DNA from: Myxococcales bacterium
GTDB taxonomy: Bacteria; Myxococcota_A; Polyangia; Polyangiales; Ga0077539
Direction of reading: 5' to 3'
Assembly (NCBI GenBank): GCA_016792845.1
Contig: JAEUKH010000034.1
Coordinates: 124,001-188,000, forward strand
Length of the DNA stretch: 64,000 nt
Shown: in pieces, positions 19,228 through 28,521 of the stretch
Layout: each line of letters begins with the position of its first letter
How positions within the stretch are numbered: position 1 is the first letter of the stretch
Notes under the pieces: generated by a model
The model's database searches: none
What the model was told of the DNA's origin: nothing
The model's input: only the letters and a program-made list of their open reading frames with translations
Made by a program: the position numbers and the translations under genes

Positions 19228-21837
19228 GTGAGCGAGTCGTTTCCGCGGGAGTTTGGCCGTTACATGTTGCTCGCGCCCATCGCGCAGGGCGGCATGGGCG
19301 AGGTGTGCCTCGGGCTCTCGGGTGAGCTCACCCAGGCCCAGCGCCTCTGCGTGGTGAAGACCATCCGCGCGGAGTACGCGAACGAGGCCGAGTTCGTCTC
19401 ACGCTTCCTCGACGAGGGGCGCGTGCTCTGCGCGCTCACGCACCCCAACATCGGGCAAACGCTCGAGGTCGGCGTCGAGCGCGGCACCCCCTTCGTCGCG
19501 ATGGAATTCGTCGGCGGCGTCGACCTCGACGCGCTCCTCCTCGCGGCCCGTGAGCAGCACCGCCCCGTGCCCACCGATGTGGTGCTGACCCTCCTCGCGG
19601 GCACCCTCGACGGCATCGACTCGGCGCACAACGCCAGCACCATCGACGGCACGCTGCTCGCGCTGGTGCACCGCGACATCTCTCCGCAGAACCTCAGGGT
19701 CTCTTGGGGCGGCGACGCGAAGGTGCTCGATTTCGGCACCGCCAAAGCCCAAGGGCGCGGCACCCGCACGGCCCACGGCATGGTGTTCGGCAAGCCCGGA
19801 TACATGTCTCCAGAGCAAGCCCGCGGCGAAGAGGTCGACCCGCGCACCGACCTCTTTGCCATCGGCGTGGTGCTCTGGGAGCTGCTCTCGGGGCGCGATT
19901 TCGCCCAAGGCAACCTGCACGCGCACATGGAGTCGGTGGCGCGCAATCGCCATCAATTTGAGCCGATTTCGCAGTTGAGACCCGAGCTCTCGGCGGGCTT
20001 CGACGCGTTCTTCAATCGCTTCGTGGCCTTCGACCGCACGGCGCGCTTCGCGAGCGCCGCGGAGGCTCGGCGCGAGCTCGGCGACCTCTGCCACATGGCC
20101 GCCATCAGGCTCGAACGGAGCGTCGTGGCGAGCTACCTGGCGGGGCTCTTTCCGGGCGAGAAGGCCCGCGAAGACGCTTACATTTCACAGCTCGTGGCCT
20201 CGGCGCGCAACCTCCGCGCGAGCGCCCCGGGCCCGCTCTTGGCGACCCCGACCCCCGTGCGCGAGGCGACCACCGAGCCCCTCGGCCAGGCCGACGCGAA
20301 CGTGATCCGAGGCACGCGGTACCGCAAGGGCGCGCGCATCGGCGTGGGCGGCATGGGCGAGGTCTTCGCCGCTGAGCACATCGACCTCGGGCGCACCGTG
20401 GCGCTCAAAGTGCTCTTCGCCGACAAGTCATCTGACGCCGCCACGGCCCAGCGGTTTCGACTCGAAGCCCGCGCCATCGCGGCGCTCTCGCACCCCAACA
20501 TCGTGCAGGTCTTCGACCTCGGCACCACCGAAGACGGCAGGCTCTTCTACGCGATGGAGCGCCTCATCGGCCGCACCCTGCGCGAGCGCCTCGACGAGTG
20601 CAAAGCGGCGAAGCGCTTCCTCGCGGCGGGCGAGATCGTCCGCATCGGCCGCGGGGTCGCGTCTGGGCTCGCGGCGGCGCACGCGGTGGGCGTGGTGCAC
20701 CGCGACATCAAGCCCGAGAACATCTTTCTCTGCGACGACGGCGGCATCAAGGTGCTCGATTTCGGCGTCGCCAAGGGCGGCAACGTCGACCGCCCCGCGG
20801 CCGAGCGAAACCTCACCCGCGCGGGTGAAATCTTCGGTACGCCCGCGTACATGGCGCCCGAGCAAGGGCAGGGCGGGGCCATCGACGCGCGCACCGACCT
20901 CTACGCCCTCGGCGCGGTGCTCTACGAATGCGCCACCAACCACGAGCTCTACGAAGGCTCGACCATGGTCGAGACCCTCGTGCGTCACATGGTCGACACG
21001 CCCATCGCGCCCCGGCAGCGCGCGCCCGAGGCGCAGCTCCCCGAGGGCCTCGAAGCGGTCATCTTGCAGTGTCTTCGCAAAGACCCGGCGGGGCGCCCTG
21101 AGAGCGCGCGGGCCCTCTCAGATCAGCTCGCGGCCTGCCTCGACGATCGCAGGGTGACCGAGCCCCTCGCCGCGGTCGCCGCGCTGACGCCCGCCGCGCC
21201 GCACGCGAAGCCCTCCGCGGAGCGCACGGGGCGCTCAAAGCTCCAACTCGCGGCCGTCGCGCTCACGGGGCTCTTGCTCCTCGGCGCCGGGATCGTGGCC
21301 CTCCGCCCGCGCGTCGACGCGACCCCGCAGGCCCCGACTGCGACACCCACACCGCCAGCGACGGCGCCCGCAATTGCGCCCCAAACAGCGCCCGCAATCG
21401 CACCCCAAACCGCGCCCGAACGGCCGCACAGCACCCTGGCCGAGGTGCGCGTGGCCGACGCAGGGGTCGCCCCGTCGCCGCCGCCCGAGGTGCCCCCGGC
21501 GATGCCCGCGGGGCTCACCGACGCCGCCGCGGCTGAAACTGTTGACGCTGTGTCAAACCGTGCCGCGCCTCCGCGCGACGAGCGCCCGACTGACCATTAC
21601 GCCCTCGCGCGTCGGGCCTTCGAGCGGCGCCAATACGACGAGACCATTCGTCACTGCGAAGAGGCCATCGTGGCGCACCAGCACACCATTCAGGCGCGCA
21701 TCCTTCTCGGTAAAGCGTGCATTCGCAACAACGAGCGCGACCGCGCCGTGCGGGCGTGGCGCATGGTCTTGCAGGTAGACCCCGACAACCGCGAGGCGCG
21801 CACCCTCCTCGACGCCACCGGGGCGAGCCACGAATGA
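19228..21837 (+). CDS. Serine/threonine protein kinase with two kinase domains, membrane span and TPR tail
   Basis: 869 residues from a GTG with AAGG 5 bases upstream. Kinase 1 (about 10-280) has IAQGGMGEV, VVKT, HRDISPQN and DFGTAKA. Kinase 2 (about 362-628) has IGVGGMGEV, ALKV, HRDIKPEN, DFGVAKG and GTPAYMAPEQ. Both keep the catalytic Lys, HRD Asp and DFG Asp, so both look active; kinase 1 has HRDISPQN in place of HRDIKPEN. A hydrophobic span follows (about 670-693), then a Pro/Thr/Ala-rich linker and a TPR-like C-terminus (about 787-865) that would lie outside. The tandem kinase in one chain is uncommon. The stop shares ATGA with the next gene. A TTGAC-N5-GTCAA site is at 21542. Confidence 0.92.
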   Translation: MSESFPREFGRYMLLAPIAQGGMGEVCLGLSGELTQAQRLCVVKTIRAEYANEAEFVSRFLDEGRVLCALTHPNIGQTLEVGVERGTPFVAMEFVGGVDLDALLLAAREQHRPVPTDVVLTLLAGTLDGIDSAHNASTIDGTLLALVHRDISPQNLRVSWGGDAKVLDFGTAKAQGRGTRTAHGMVFGKPGYMSPEQARGEEVDPRTDLFAIGVVLWELLSGRDFAQGNLHAHMESVARNRHQFEPISQLRPELSAGFDAFFNRFVAFDRTARFASAAEARRELGDLCHMAAIRLERSVVASYLAGLFPGEKAREDAYISQLVASARNLRASAPGPLLATPTPVREATTEPLGQADANVIRGTRYRKGARIGVGGMGEVFAAEHIDLGRTVALKVLFADKSSDAATAQRFRLEARAIAALSHPNIVQVFDLGTTEDGRLFYAMERLIGRTLRERLDECKAAKRFLAAGEIVRIGRGVASGLAAAHAVGVVHRDIKPENIFLCDDGGIKVLDFGVAKGGNVDRPAAERNLTRAGEIFGTPAYMAPEQGQGGAIDARTDLYALGAVLYECATNHELYEGSTMVETLVRHMVDTPIAPRQRAPEAQLPEGLEAVILQCLRKDPAGRPESARALSDQLAACLDDRRVTEPLAAVAALTPAAPHAKPSAERTGRSKLQLAAVALTGLLLLGAGIVALRPRVDATPQAPTATPTPPATAPAIAPQTAPAIAPQTAPERPHSTLAEVRVADAGVAPSPPPEVPPAMPAGLTDAAAAETVDAVSNRAAPPRDERPTDHYALARRAFERRQYDETIRHCEEAIVAHQHTIQARILLGKACIRNNERDRAVRAWRMVLQVDPDNREARTLLDATGASHE
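21542..21556. promoter_or_regulatory. TTGAC-GCTGT-GTCAA dispersed palindrome 1
   Basis: Both arms exact; leftmost copy in the window. Inside the double-kinase gene, in its extracytoplasmic linker. Confidence 0.75.
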
Positions 21838-22274
21838 GCCGGCGGTTGGGCGCCCATCGCGTCGCGGCGGCCTGTGTCATCGCGGGGGCGTTGGGGTGGG
21901 TTTGGGCCTTCCTCGCGTGGCAGGCGCCGGGGTCGGGCTTCCGCGCGCCGGGGCTTCCGTTGCAGATCGAGCGCTTCGCGACCCGGGCTTTTTTGGTGGG
22001 TCTCACCATCCGAGTCTTTGCGCCGCGCGAGGGGCTCTCCAAGCGCCTGAGCGCGAGCCTCGCGGCGGCGTGCCTGCTCTTCCTCGGGGCTGAGCTCGTC
22101 TCGGCGTTTACGGGGCTCCGCGGGGTTCAGCTCCAAGACCCGCGAACGGGCGCAGGCGCCTTGCTCATGGCGCGGGCCCTCGGCGGCACCCTGCTCGGCG
22201 GGGTGGCTTTGTTGACACTCCGTCAACAAACTCAAGCACCTTCGCCGTCATCGTCGGCACCGCCTGCGCGTTGA
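21834..22274 (+). CDS. Small integral membrane protein of unknown function
   Basis: 146 residues from the ATG at 21834 that overlaps the kinase stop (ATGA). Hydrophobic spans are AAACVIAGALGWVWAFLAW, a weaker one at RAFLVGLTI, SLAAACLLFLGAELVSAF and LLMARALGGTLLGGVALL. Coupling suggests it serves the kinase. The last 110 bases run antiparallel through the end of mutY, which is a long overlap; the final 20 residues (QQTQAPSPSSSAPPAR) are low complexity. Confidence 0.65.
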   Translation: MSRRLGAHRVAAACVIAGALGWVWAFLAWQAPGSGFRAPGLPLQIERFATRAFLVGLTIRVFAPREGLSKRLSASLAAACLLFLGAELVSAFTGLRGVQLQDPRTGAGALLMARALGGTLLGGVALLTLRQQTQAPSPSSSAPPAR

Positions 22275-23250
22275 GGCCCGCGAGGGGGTAGAGCCTCGCG
22301 TGCGGCGGCGCGCCGTCGAGGGCGGTCTCGTACACGGTGATTTGCATCCGCGCGTGGGTCAGAACGTGGGTGACGACCCCGCGCCGCTGCACCCGCTCGG
22401 GCGCGAGGCCGAGGCTGCTGAGGAGCGCGGCCGCGTCGCCGGCGACCATGGGCGGCACGAGCATGCCCTCCCAGCGGCCTCGCGGGCTCTCGACGAGCCA
22501 CACCTTGCCCTCTGACTTTGCCACCAGCGCCGACCAGGCTTCGGCCCTCGGGACCTTCTTGGGAGCCTTCTCGGGCCAGCGTTCGGGCGTCCCTTCGGCG
22601 CGGGCCGCGCAGGGGTCGCGGAGCGCGCAGGTGAGGCACTGCGGGTTCTGCGGGAGGCACACCAGGGCGCCGAGCTCCATGAGGCCTTGGTTGACCGAGC
22701 CGGGGTCTTCGTGGTCGGCGTAGCGCGCCGCGAGGGCCCAAAGAGTCTGTCGCAGCGGCGGGGTCCGCGGGTCGCCCGAGAGGCCATGGAGTCGGGTCAA
22801 GACCCGCTCGACGTTGCCGTCGACCAGCGGCACCCGCAACCCGAAGGCGATGCTCCCGATCGCGCCGGCGGTATAGGCCCCCACCCCAGGCAGCCCTCGC
22901 AGCTTCGCATGGTCAGCCGGAACGACCCCGCCATGTTCGGCCACCACGGCCCGGGCCCCGGCCTGAAGGAGCCTCGCACGGCGGTAGTATCCGAGGCCGC
23001 TCCAGAGGGCGAGGGCCTCTTGTTCGGTGGCCGAGGCGAGGGCCTCTGGGCTGCCAAAGCGCTCAAGAAACCGATGATAATACGGCACCACGGTGTCGAC
23101 CCGGGTCTGTTGGAGCATCACCTCGCTCACCCAGACCGCCCAAGGGTCGCGGCTCTCGCGCCACGGCAGGGCCCGCTTCGCGCGGTGATACCAGGCCAGG
23201 AGCAGGGCGCGGTGGCCCTCGATTGCATGCGCGGGGTCGCTCACGGGCAC
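22165..23250 (-). CDS. mutY: A/G-specific adenine glycosylase
   Basis: 361 residues. It removes adenine opposite 8-oxoguanine. The catalytic Glu43 lies in VWVSEVMLQQTR. The helix-hairpin-helix is LRGLPGVGAYTAGAIGS (about 117-133), followed by the catalytic-site Asp in VPLVDGNVERV. The [4Fe-4S] cluster has the spacing Cx6Cx2Cx5C in CLPQNPQCLTCALRDPC (about 197-213). A C-terminal NUDIX-like 8-oxoG-recognition domain follows. The last 37 codons overlap the opposite-strand membrane protein gene. Confidence 0.96.
   Translation of the reverse strand: MPVSDPAHAIEGHRALLLAWYHRAKRALPWRESRDPWAVWVSEVMLQQTRVDTVVPYYHRFLERFGSPEALASATEQEALALWSGLGYYRRARLLQAGARAVVAEHGGVVPADHAKLRGLPGVGAYTAGAIGSIAFGLRVPLVDGNVERVLTRLHGLSGDPRTPPLRQTLWALAARYADHEDPGSVNQGLMELGALVCLPQNPQCLTCALRDPCAARAEGTPERWPEKAPKKVPRAEAWSALVAKSEGKVWLVESPRGRWEGMLVPPMVAGDAAALLSSLGLAPERVQRRGVVTHVLTHARMQITVYETALDGAPPHARLYPLAGLNAQAVPTMTAKVLEFVDGVSTKPPRRAGCRRGPAP
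22212..22226. promoter_or_regulatory. TTGAC-ACTCC-GTCAA dispersed palindrome 2
   Basis: Both arms exact. It lies in the antiparallel overlap of mutY and the membrane protein gene, so it is coding on both strands. Confidence 0.75.
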
Positions 23251-23334
23251 CGTCGTCGCGCTGACCGTAACCTGTGCGACCTGTGCGCGTACAGAGCGCC
23301 CGTCTCAACAAGACGAGAGGAGTCACAGATCTCT

Positions 23335-23562
23335 ATGACACGCGCTGGCACCGCTGCGGTCTGGTCGTTCATTCTCCCCGGGCTCGGGCAGCTCTACAAC
23401 GGCGACATCGCGCGCGCGCTCTTCTGGCTGGTGATCGCGGCGTGCTTCTACACCACGGCCTTCATCTTTACGGGCCCGCTGACGCTCTTCGGCGTGCTCG
23501 GCCACATCATCCCCGCGTACACGGCTTACAACCGCGCGCGACAGCGCTTCGGCGACCGCTGA
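23335..23562 (+). CDS. Small TM2-like membrane protein
   Basis: 75 residues from the ATG at 23335; AGGAG lies 12 bases upstream. It begins MTRAGTAAVWSFILPGLGQLYNGD, with the PGLGQLYNG motif typical of TM2-type small membrane proteins. A second span follows (ALFWLVIAACFYTTAFIFTG), then LFGVLGHIIPAYTAYNRARQRFG. Role unknown. It is divergent from mutY with an 84-base gap. Confidence 0.8.
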   Translation: MTRAGTAAVWSFILPGLGQLYNGDIARALFWLVIAACFYTTAFIFTGPLTLFGVLGHIIPAYTAYNRARQRFGDR

Positions 23563-23667
23563 AGCGCCGCGACAAATTTACACCGCGCCCTGCATTGCGC
23601 TGAGAATCGGGAGGGGCTTCGGCGTATAAGCTCCGAATCACACGACCCCTCGTTGTGGAGCCCTCCC

Positions 23668-24201
23668 ATGCCACCATCCTCCCGTCGATCGCTGTTGCTC
23701 TTGCCCTTGGTGTTGGGTCTTGCGTCGATGGGGTGCACGATCCACGTCGAGACGCCGCGGTTGACGGCGCGCGACATGCACTTTGTCGGTTTTGACAACA
23801 ACGGCGTGGTCTTCGACGTGTCGTTCATGGCCTACAACAACAACGGCTTCGACCTCGACCTTCGCGACATGAACGCGAACCTGTGGATCGAGGGCAACCA
23901 CGTCGGTTCGAGCGTGACGACCTTGGCGGCGCACTTGCCTGTGCGGCGCGAGGTGCCTGTTCAAGCGCGGGTGACGGTGCCGTGGCAAGGGGCGCCGGCC
24001 TACCTCATGGCGGGGCTCGGGCAGCCGGTGGTCAACTATCAGCTTCGTGGCGAAGTGACCGTGCAGCACTATCTCTCGGTGCGCGCAAGCTTCGAGACCG
24101 CGGGGCAGGTGCCGCGCGAGTTCTTCCTCCGCGGGGCGCAAAACGGGCTGAACAATGTGCTCCAGAGCGTCTTGCCGGGCATGGGCGTTCAGATGCCGTG
24201 A
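23668..24201 (+). CDS. Lipoprotein with WHy/LEA14-like domain
   Basis: 177 residues from the ATG at 23668, with GGAG 8 bases upstream. Lipoprotein signal SLLLLPLVLGLASMGC. The mature part is one LEA_2/WHy beta-sandwich: VVFDVSFMAYNNNGFDLDLRDMNANLWIEGNHVGSS is the family's asparagine-rich pattern, ending in VPVQARVTVPW and a LRGEVTVQHYLSV strand. Such proteins are linked to desiccation or stress and to outer-membrane lipid traffic; the exact role here is unknown. It lies 29 bases before the TPR/HEAT gene. Confidence 0.85.
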   Translation: MPPSSRRSLLLLPLVLGLASMGCTIHVETPRLTARDMHFVGFDNNGVVFDVSFMAYNNNGFDLDLRDMNANLWIEGNHVGSSVTTLAAHLPVRREVPVQARVTVPWQGAPAYLMAGLGQPVVNYQLRGEVTVQHYLSVRASFETAGQVPREFFLRGAQNGLNNVLQSVLPGMGVQMP

Positions 24202-24229
24202 CCCCCGGTGAGGGGGTAGACTCTCGGTT

Positions 24230-27200
24230 GTGGTGACGCGCAAGATCGCATCGCTTGTGGTGTTCGCGTGGGTCGCAACCCTCGCCCCCGCGGCCGCCCT
24301 CGCCCAAGACTGGGACACCGGCCCGCGGCGTCGCCCTCCGCGCGTGGCGCGCCCGCCTCGCCCCGCTGCCGCACCGCCCGCCCGCCCCGCGCCCGCCCGC
24401 CCCGCGCCGCCAGAGACGGCCCCCGAGGCCGAGGCGCAGCGTCGCGACCGCATCATCGCCCACCTCGTCGACACGATGCTGGGAGAGCCCGACGAGGCCG
24501 AGGCCGCGTTGCCAGCGCTGCTCCGCCTCGCCCGCGCCCGCGACGGCAGCCTCGACGGCGTGCGGGCCGCCCTCGAAGGGCGTCGCACCGAGGGCAACCG
24601 GGTCGCGCTCGCGGTGGCCCTCGCCCAACTCGACGAGGCCTCGCAGCGCCGCGCCGAGGCCCTTCAGCGCTTGGGCGCGCTCGCCGCTGAGCCGAGCCCG
24701 CGCCCGCGGGTGCTCGCGGTGTGGGCTGAGATGTTGCGGCAAGACAACCAGCTCGACGCCGCGCTCAGCGCCTACGAGCGGGCCTGGCAGAGCCGCGCCG
24801 GGAGCGGCCCCTCGGGCTGGTCAGGGGCGCTCTCTCAGGCCCAACTCGCGACGATGCTGAGGGCCCACCGAGACGCGCTGGTGGCGCGCCAAGACTGGCC
24901 CGGGGCGCGCACCCAACAAGGGCGCCTGGTGACGCTCGTCGGGGCCTCGGCGACGGTGCGACGCGAGCTCGCCGACGCCCTCATGGCGCGGCAGCACTAC
25001 ACCGAAGCGGCCGAAGAGTTTGAGGGCCTCGCCCGCGCGCTCACCGGCGACCTCCGGGTGCTGCCCGCGGCCCTTCGCGACCTCGGGCGGGCTCGGCTCC
25101 ACGCGGGGCAGTATGAAGCCGCGAACGCCGCGCTGCGACGGGCGCTGAGCCTCGCCGGCGGCGACCCGGGGGTGCGCCGCGAATGTCTCGAAGCCCTCAC
25201 CGAGCTCTACGCGCGGCAGCAGCGCCTCGACGCCTGGGTGGCCGAGCTCGGGCGGGGCCCGGGGCGCTACGAGGAGCTGATGCTGCTCGGCAGATTACAG
25301 AGTGAATCTGGGCACATGGCTGAGGCTCGGGCGGCCTATGAGCGCGCCCTGCGGATGCGCCCGGGCGAGGTCGACGCCCACCTCGCGGTGATTCAAATTC
25401 TCTCGCAGAGCGGGCAGGTCGAGGCGCTCGTCGCGGCGCGGCGTCGGTTGGTGGCGGCGGCTCCGCGAAACCCGACCTGGGTGATCGACCTCGCCGACGA
25501 GCTCTTTCGCAACGGGCGCCGCGCTGAGGCGCTGACCTTGCTGCGCGGGGCGAGCGCGCGGGCGGGCGCTGACCCAGAGGCCCACGAGCGCTTGTCGCTG
25601 GCCTTCGCGCGACTCGGTGACAGCGCCGCGGCGCTCCGCGAGACCGAGCTGGTGGCCCGCTATGACCCGCGAGACCCCGCCGCCCTCGAAGCCTGGGGAG
25701 AGCGGGTCTTGGAGGCCGGAGACCGTGAGCGCGCGCTCGCGATCTGGGCGCGGATTCGCGAGGGTCAGCGCGCTCCGGCCCGGGGCGCCGCGGCGCTGGC
25801 CGAGGTGTACGGCCGTCACGACATGGCCGACGCGGCGCTCGCGGCGTGGCGCGAGGCCTTGCAGCTTCGCCCCGACGAGGTCGAGTACCATAAGGGATTG
25901 GCGATTCAGCTTGAGGCCGCGCGGCAGCTCGACGCGGCGCTCTTGGCGTGGCGCGAGGTCGTTCAGCGCGCGGGCGACAACCGCGAGCTCAGGCGCGAGG
26001 CCCGCAATCGCATCGTCAACCTCTGGAGCGTTCAGGGCACCCTCGCGACGCAGCTCACGCGGCTCCGCGCGGCGTTTGAGGCGACGCCGCCCGACCTCGA
26101 AGCGGGGCGCGACCTCGCCGCGGTGCTCTTGCGCCTCCGGCAGAGCGACGAGGCCGAGGCCGTGTTGGTGCGTCTGATGCGCGCCGACGCTCGCGACACC
26201 GACGCCTTGGTGGCGCTCGAACGCGCGCGGGCGCAGCGCGGCGATCTCGCGGGCGCCATCGAGGTGCTCGAGCGGCTCGCGGAGGCCGAACCGCAGCGCG
26301 CCAGGAGCTGGTTCCAGCGCCTCGCCGAGCACGCCTTGGCGTTGCATCGCGACCGAGAGGCGATCGCCTGGGCTGAGCGGGCCCTGGCGCTGAACCCCGA
26401 CGACGCGCAGGGGCACCAGCAGCTCGCCGAGCTCTACCGCACCCAGGGCGACATCGCGCGCGCGGCGGCCGCGTATCGCAGGGCCCTCGCCCTCGATGAG
26501 CGGCGCTTCGCGGTGTGCTTCGCGCTCGCCGATCTGCTCCTCGTACAGGGCGAATCGAGCGAGGCGGTGGCCCTCTATCGCAGGGTGATTCGGCTCTCTC
26601 CCGACGACGACCTCGTGCGTCAAGCGGGGCGCCTCGCCATTCAGGTCGCCCTCGCCGAAGACCAGGTCGACGCGCTCGCCCGCGACCTCGTCTCGGCCGC
26701 AGGCGCCCAGCCCGCCCGGGTGGTGCTCTCTCAGCTCGCGAGCAGCCTCTTCGTGCAGCTCGGGAGGCCCCTCATCGACACCCTCGAACATGGCACCGAG
26801 GCGCGTCAGACCCAGGCGCGCGCGCTGCTCACGCGGCAGTCGAACCGGGCGATGAAGCCCCTCCTCGATGCGCTCAGCCAGAGCGACCCGACGCTGCGCC
26901 GTACGGCCATCGACATCCTCGCGCGGCTCGAAAACCCCGAAGCGCTGGCGCCGCTCTTGACCCTCGCCGAGCGCGAGCCGAGCGCCGATGACGCCGCGGC
27001 GGTGAGCCTCGAGACGCGCCTCGCGGCGCTCCGCGCGGTGGTGCGCCTCGGGCCGAGGTTGCCCGCGAATTCGCCCCAACGTCAGGGGCTCCAGCGTCGC
27101 CTTGAGGCTGTGTCGCGGGGCCCCATCCAGGCCCTCGCCCAGCGCGCGGTGTGGGCCCTCGCAGGGCTCGGCGGGGCCGCGTCAGAGGGCGCGCTACGCG

Positions 27201-28423
27201 CCGTGGTGAGCGACGTCTCGTTGCAGCGAGAGCTGCGCGCCTCGGCGGCGGTCGCGTTGGGGCAGCACCCGCTGTCGCCCGCGACCCTGGCTTGCCTCCG
27301 CGCGGTGGCCTTCGCGCGCCCGACTCCTGAGGGCTCGGCTCGCGACCCTGAGGGCTTGCTCGTCGGAGCGGCCCTCTCGACCCTCGGCGGCTCGCTCACG
27401 CCGCGCGACCTCGCGACCCTCTCGGCGATGCTCCGGGCTTCGGGGCTTTGGGCGCGACTCGGCGCGCTGGCGGCCCTCGGCGACGCGCCGCAGCTCGGCG
27501 ACGCGGGGCGCGGGCTGCTTTACACCCACTTGTTCTCGCCGCTCTCGCCCCAAGGGCCTCTCACGCAAGAGCGGCTCCCTGCGGCGCTCTACGAGGTGGT
27601 CGCGGCGAGCCTGCAACGGCTCGATCAGCGCGGGGCGGGCGGCGCGGGGCGGCTTCAGCCCGAGGCGCAGGGTGATTTCTCGGCGGGGGCGCTGTTGACG
27701 CGATGGGGCCTGCGCCGTCACGGCGAGGGGTCGGGTTCGGCGGCGCGTTGGCTCAGCGATCGAGAGGCCATCACCGCGGCGAGCCTCGCGGCCCTCGACG
27801 CCCACGAGTCTGTGGGCGTGGTCATCGATGCGCTGCGCGACGCCGACCGCTTCGGGCAGTACGTCACCGCCCCCGAGCCCTCACATCGGGCAGAGTTTCA
27901 GCGCGCGATGGCGACGCTCCGAGACGCGGCGCTCGCGCGCATGGTCGGCCGGGGCGAGGGGCTCGCGGTGGGGCTCCGAGAGACCCTGGTCACCCTCGCG
28001 GGGGCCTCGTCCTCCGAGGCCGCCTCGGCGCTGCTCTTGCGCCTCGCGGGTGACCGCGACGACGCCGTACGTCACCGCGCGCTCCTGGCCTTGGCCGCGC
28101 GCCCCGCCCTGGCCGCGCAGGCCCTCGCGCAGCTCCGGGCGGTGCCTTACGACGCCGCGCTGCGGGTGCGAGAGGCCGCGCTGCGGGCCCTCGCGGTGAT
28201 CGACAACGATGAGGCCATCGCGGTCTTGATCGAGCGCGCCGAGCGCGACCCCGTGGCCTCGCTGCGCCTCGTCGCGATCGAGGCTTTGCAGCGCCATCGC
28301 ACCCACGACACCGCGCGCGCGGCGCTGGCCCGGGCGGCCCGCCACGACGTCGAGGCGGCGGTGCGTCACGCGGCCCGGGGCGACGCGCCCAACGATGCGC
28401 CCGAGGGGCGTGGCGCGATGTGA
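24230..28423 (+). CDS. Large exported protein with TPR repeats followed by HEAT-like repeats
   Basis: 1397 residues from a GTG at 24230 (GTG at 24233 is equally possible). Sec signal ending PAAALAQD. A Pro/Arg/Ala-rich spacer (to about 70) precedes at least ten TPR units (about 80-850; for example AAYERALRMRPGEVDAHLAV and WAERALALNPDDAQGHQQLAELY). From about 855 to 1390 the helices become HEAT-like (PLLDALSQSDPTLRRTAIDILARL, LLRLAGDRDDAVRHRALLALAA). An all-solenoid exported protein of this size is probably a scaffold in the periplasm or outer membrane. No catalytic site is visible. Confidence 0.85.
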   Translation: MVTRKIASLVVFAWVATLAPAAALAQDWDTGPRRRPPRVARPPRPAAAPPARPAPARPAPPETAPEAEAQRRDRIIAHLVDTMLGEPDEAEAALPALLRLARARDGSLDGVRAALEGRRTEGNRVALAVALAQLDEASQRRAEALQRLGALAAEPSPRPRVLAVWAEMLRQDNQLDAALSAYERAWQSRAGSGPSGWSGALSQAQLATMLRAHRDALVARQDWPGARTQQGRLVTLVGASATVRRELADALMARQHYTEAAEEFEGLARALTGDLRVLPAALRDLGRARLHAGQYEAANAALRRALSLAGGDPGVRRECLEALTELYARQQRLDAWVAELGRGPGRYEELMLLGRLQSESGHMAEARAAYERALRMRPGEVDAHLAVIQILSQSGQVEALVAARRRLVAAAPRNPTWVIDLADELFRNGRRAEALTLLRGASARAGADPEAHERLSLAFARLGDSAAALRETELVARYDPRDPAALEAWGERVLEAGDRERALAIWARIREGQRAPARGAAALAEVYGRHDMADAALAAWREALQLRPDEVEYHKGLAIQLEAARQLDAALLAWREVVQRAGDNRELRREARNRIVNLWSVQGTLATQLTRLRAAFEATPPDLEAGRDLAAVLLRLRQSDEAEAVLVRLMRADARDTDALVALERARAQRGDLAGAIEVLERLAEAEPQRARSWFQRLAEHALALHRDREAIAWAERALALNPDDAQGHQQLAELYRTQGDIARAAAAYRRALALDERRFAVCFALADLLLVQGESSEAVALYRRVIRLSPDDDLVRQAGRLAIQVALAEDQVDALARDLVSAAGAQPARVVLSQLASSLFVQLGRPLIDTLEHGTEARQTQARALLTRQSNRAMKPLLDALSQSDPTLRRTAIDILARLENPEALAPLLTLAEREPSADDAAAVSLETRLAALRAVVRLGPRLPANSPQRQGLQRRLEAVSRGPIQALAQRAVWALAGLGGAASEGALRAVVSDVSLQRELRASAAVALGQHPLSPATLACLRAVAFARPTPEGSARDPEGLLVGAALSTLGGSLTPRDLATLSAMLRASGLWARLGALAALGDAPQLGDAGRGLLYTHLFSPLSPQGPLTQERLPAALYEVVAASLQRLDQRGAGGAGRLQPEAQGDFSAGALLTRWGLRRHGEGSGSAARWLSDREAITAASLAALDAHESVGVVIDALRDADRFGQYVTAPEPSHRAEFQRAMATLRDAALARMVGRGEGLAVGLRETLVTLAGASSSEAASALLLRLAGDRDDAVRHRALLALAARPALAAQALAQLRAVPYDAALRVREAALRALAVIDNDEAIAVLIERAERDPVASLRLVAIEALQRHRTHDTARAALARAARHDVEAAVRHAARGDAPNDAPEGRGAM

Positions 28424-28521
28424 TTGAAATCATTGGTGAATCGAGCGCATGAGGGCGACCCTCGGCGGCCCGCGTCGCGGGTCGAGGGGGCGCGGGGGGG
28501 CTTGTCGATGGGGGGCGATGG

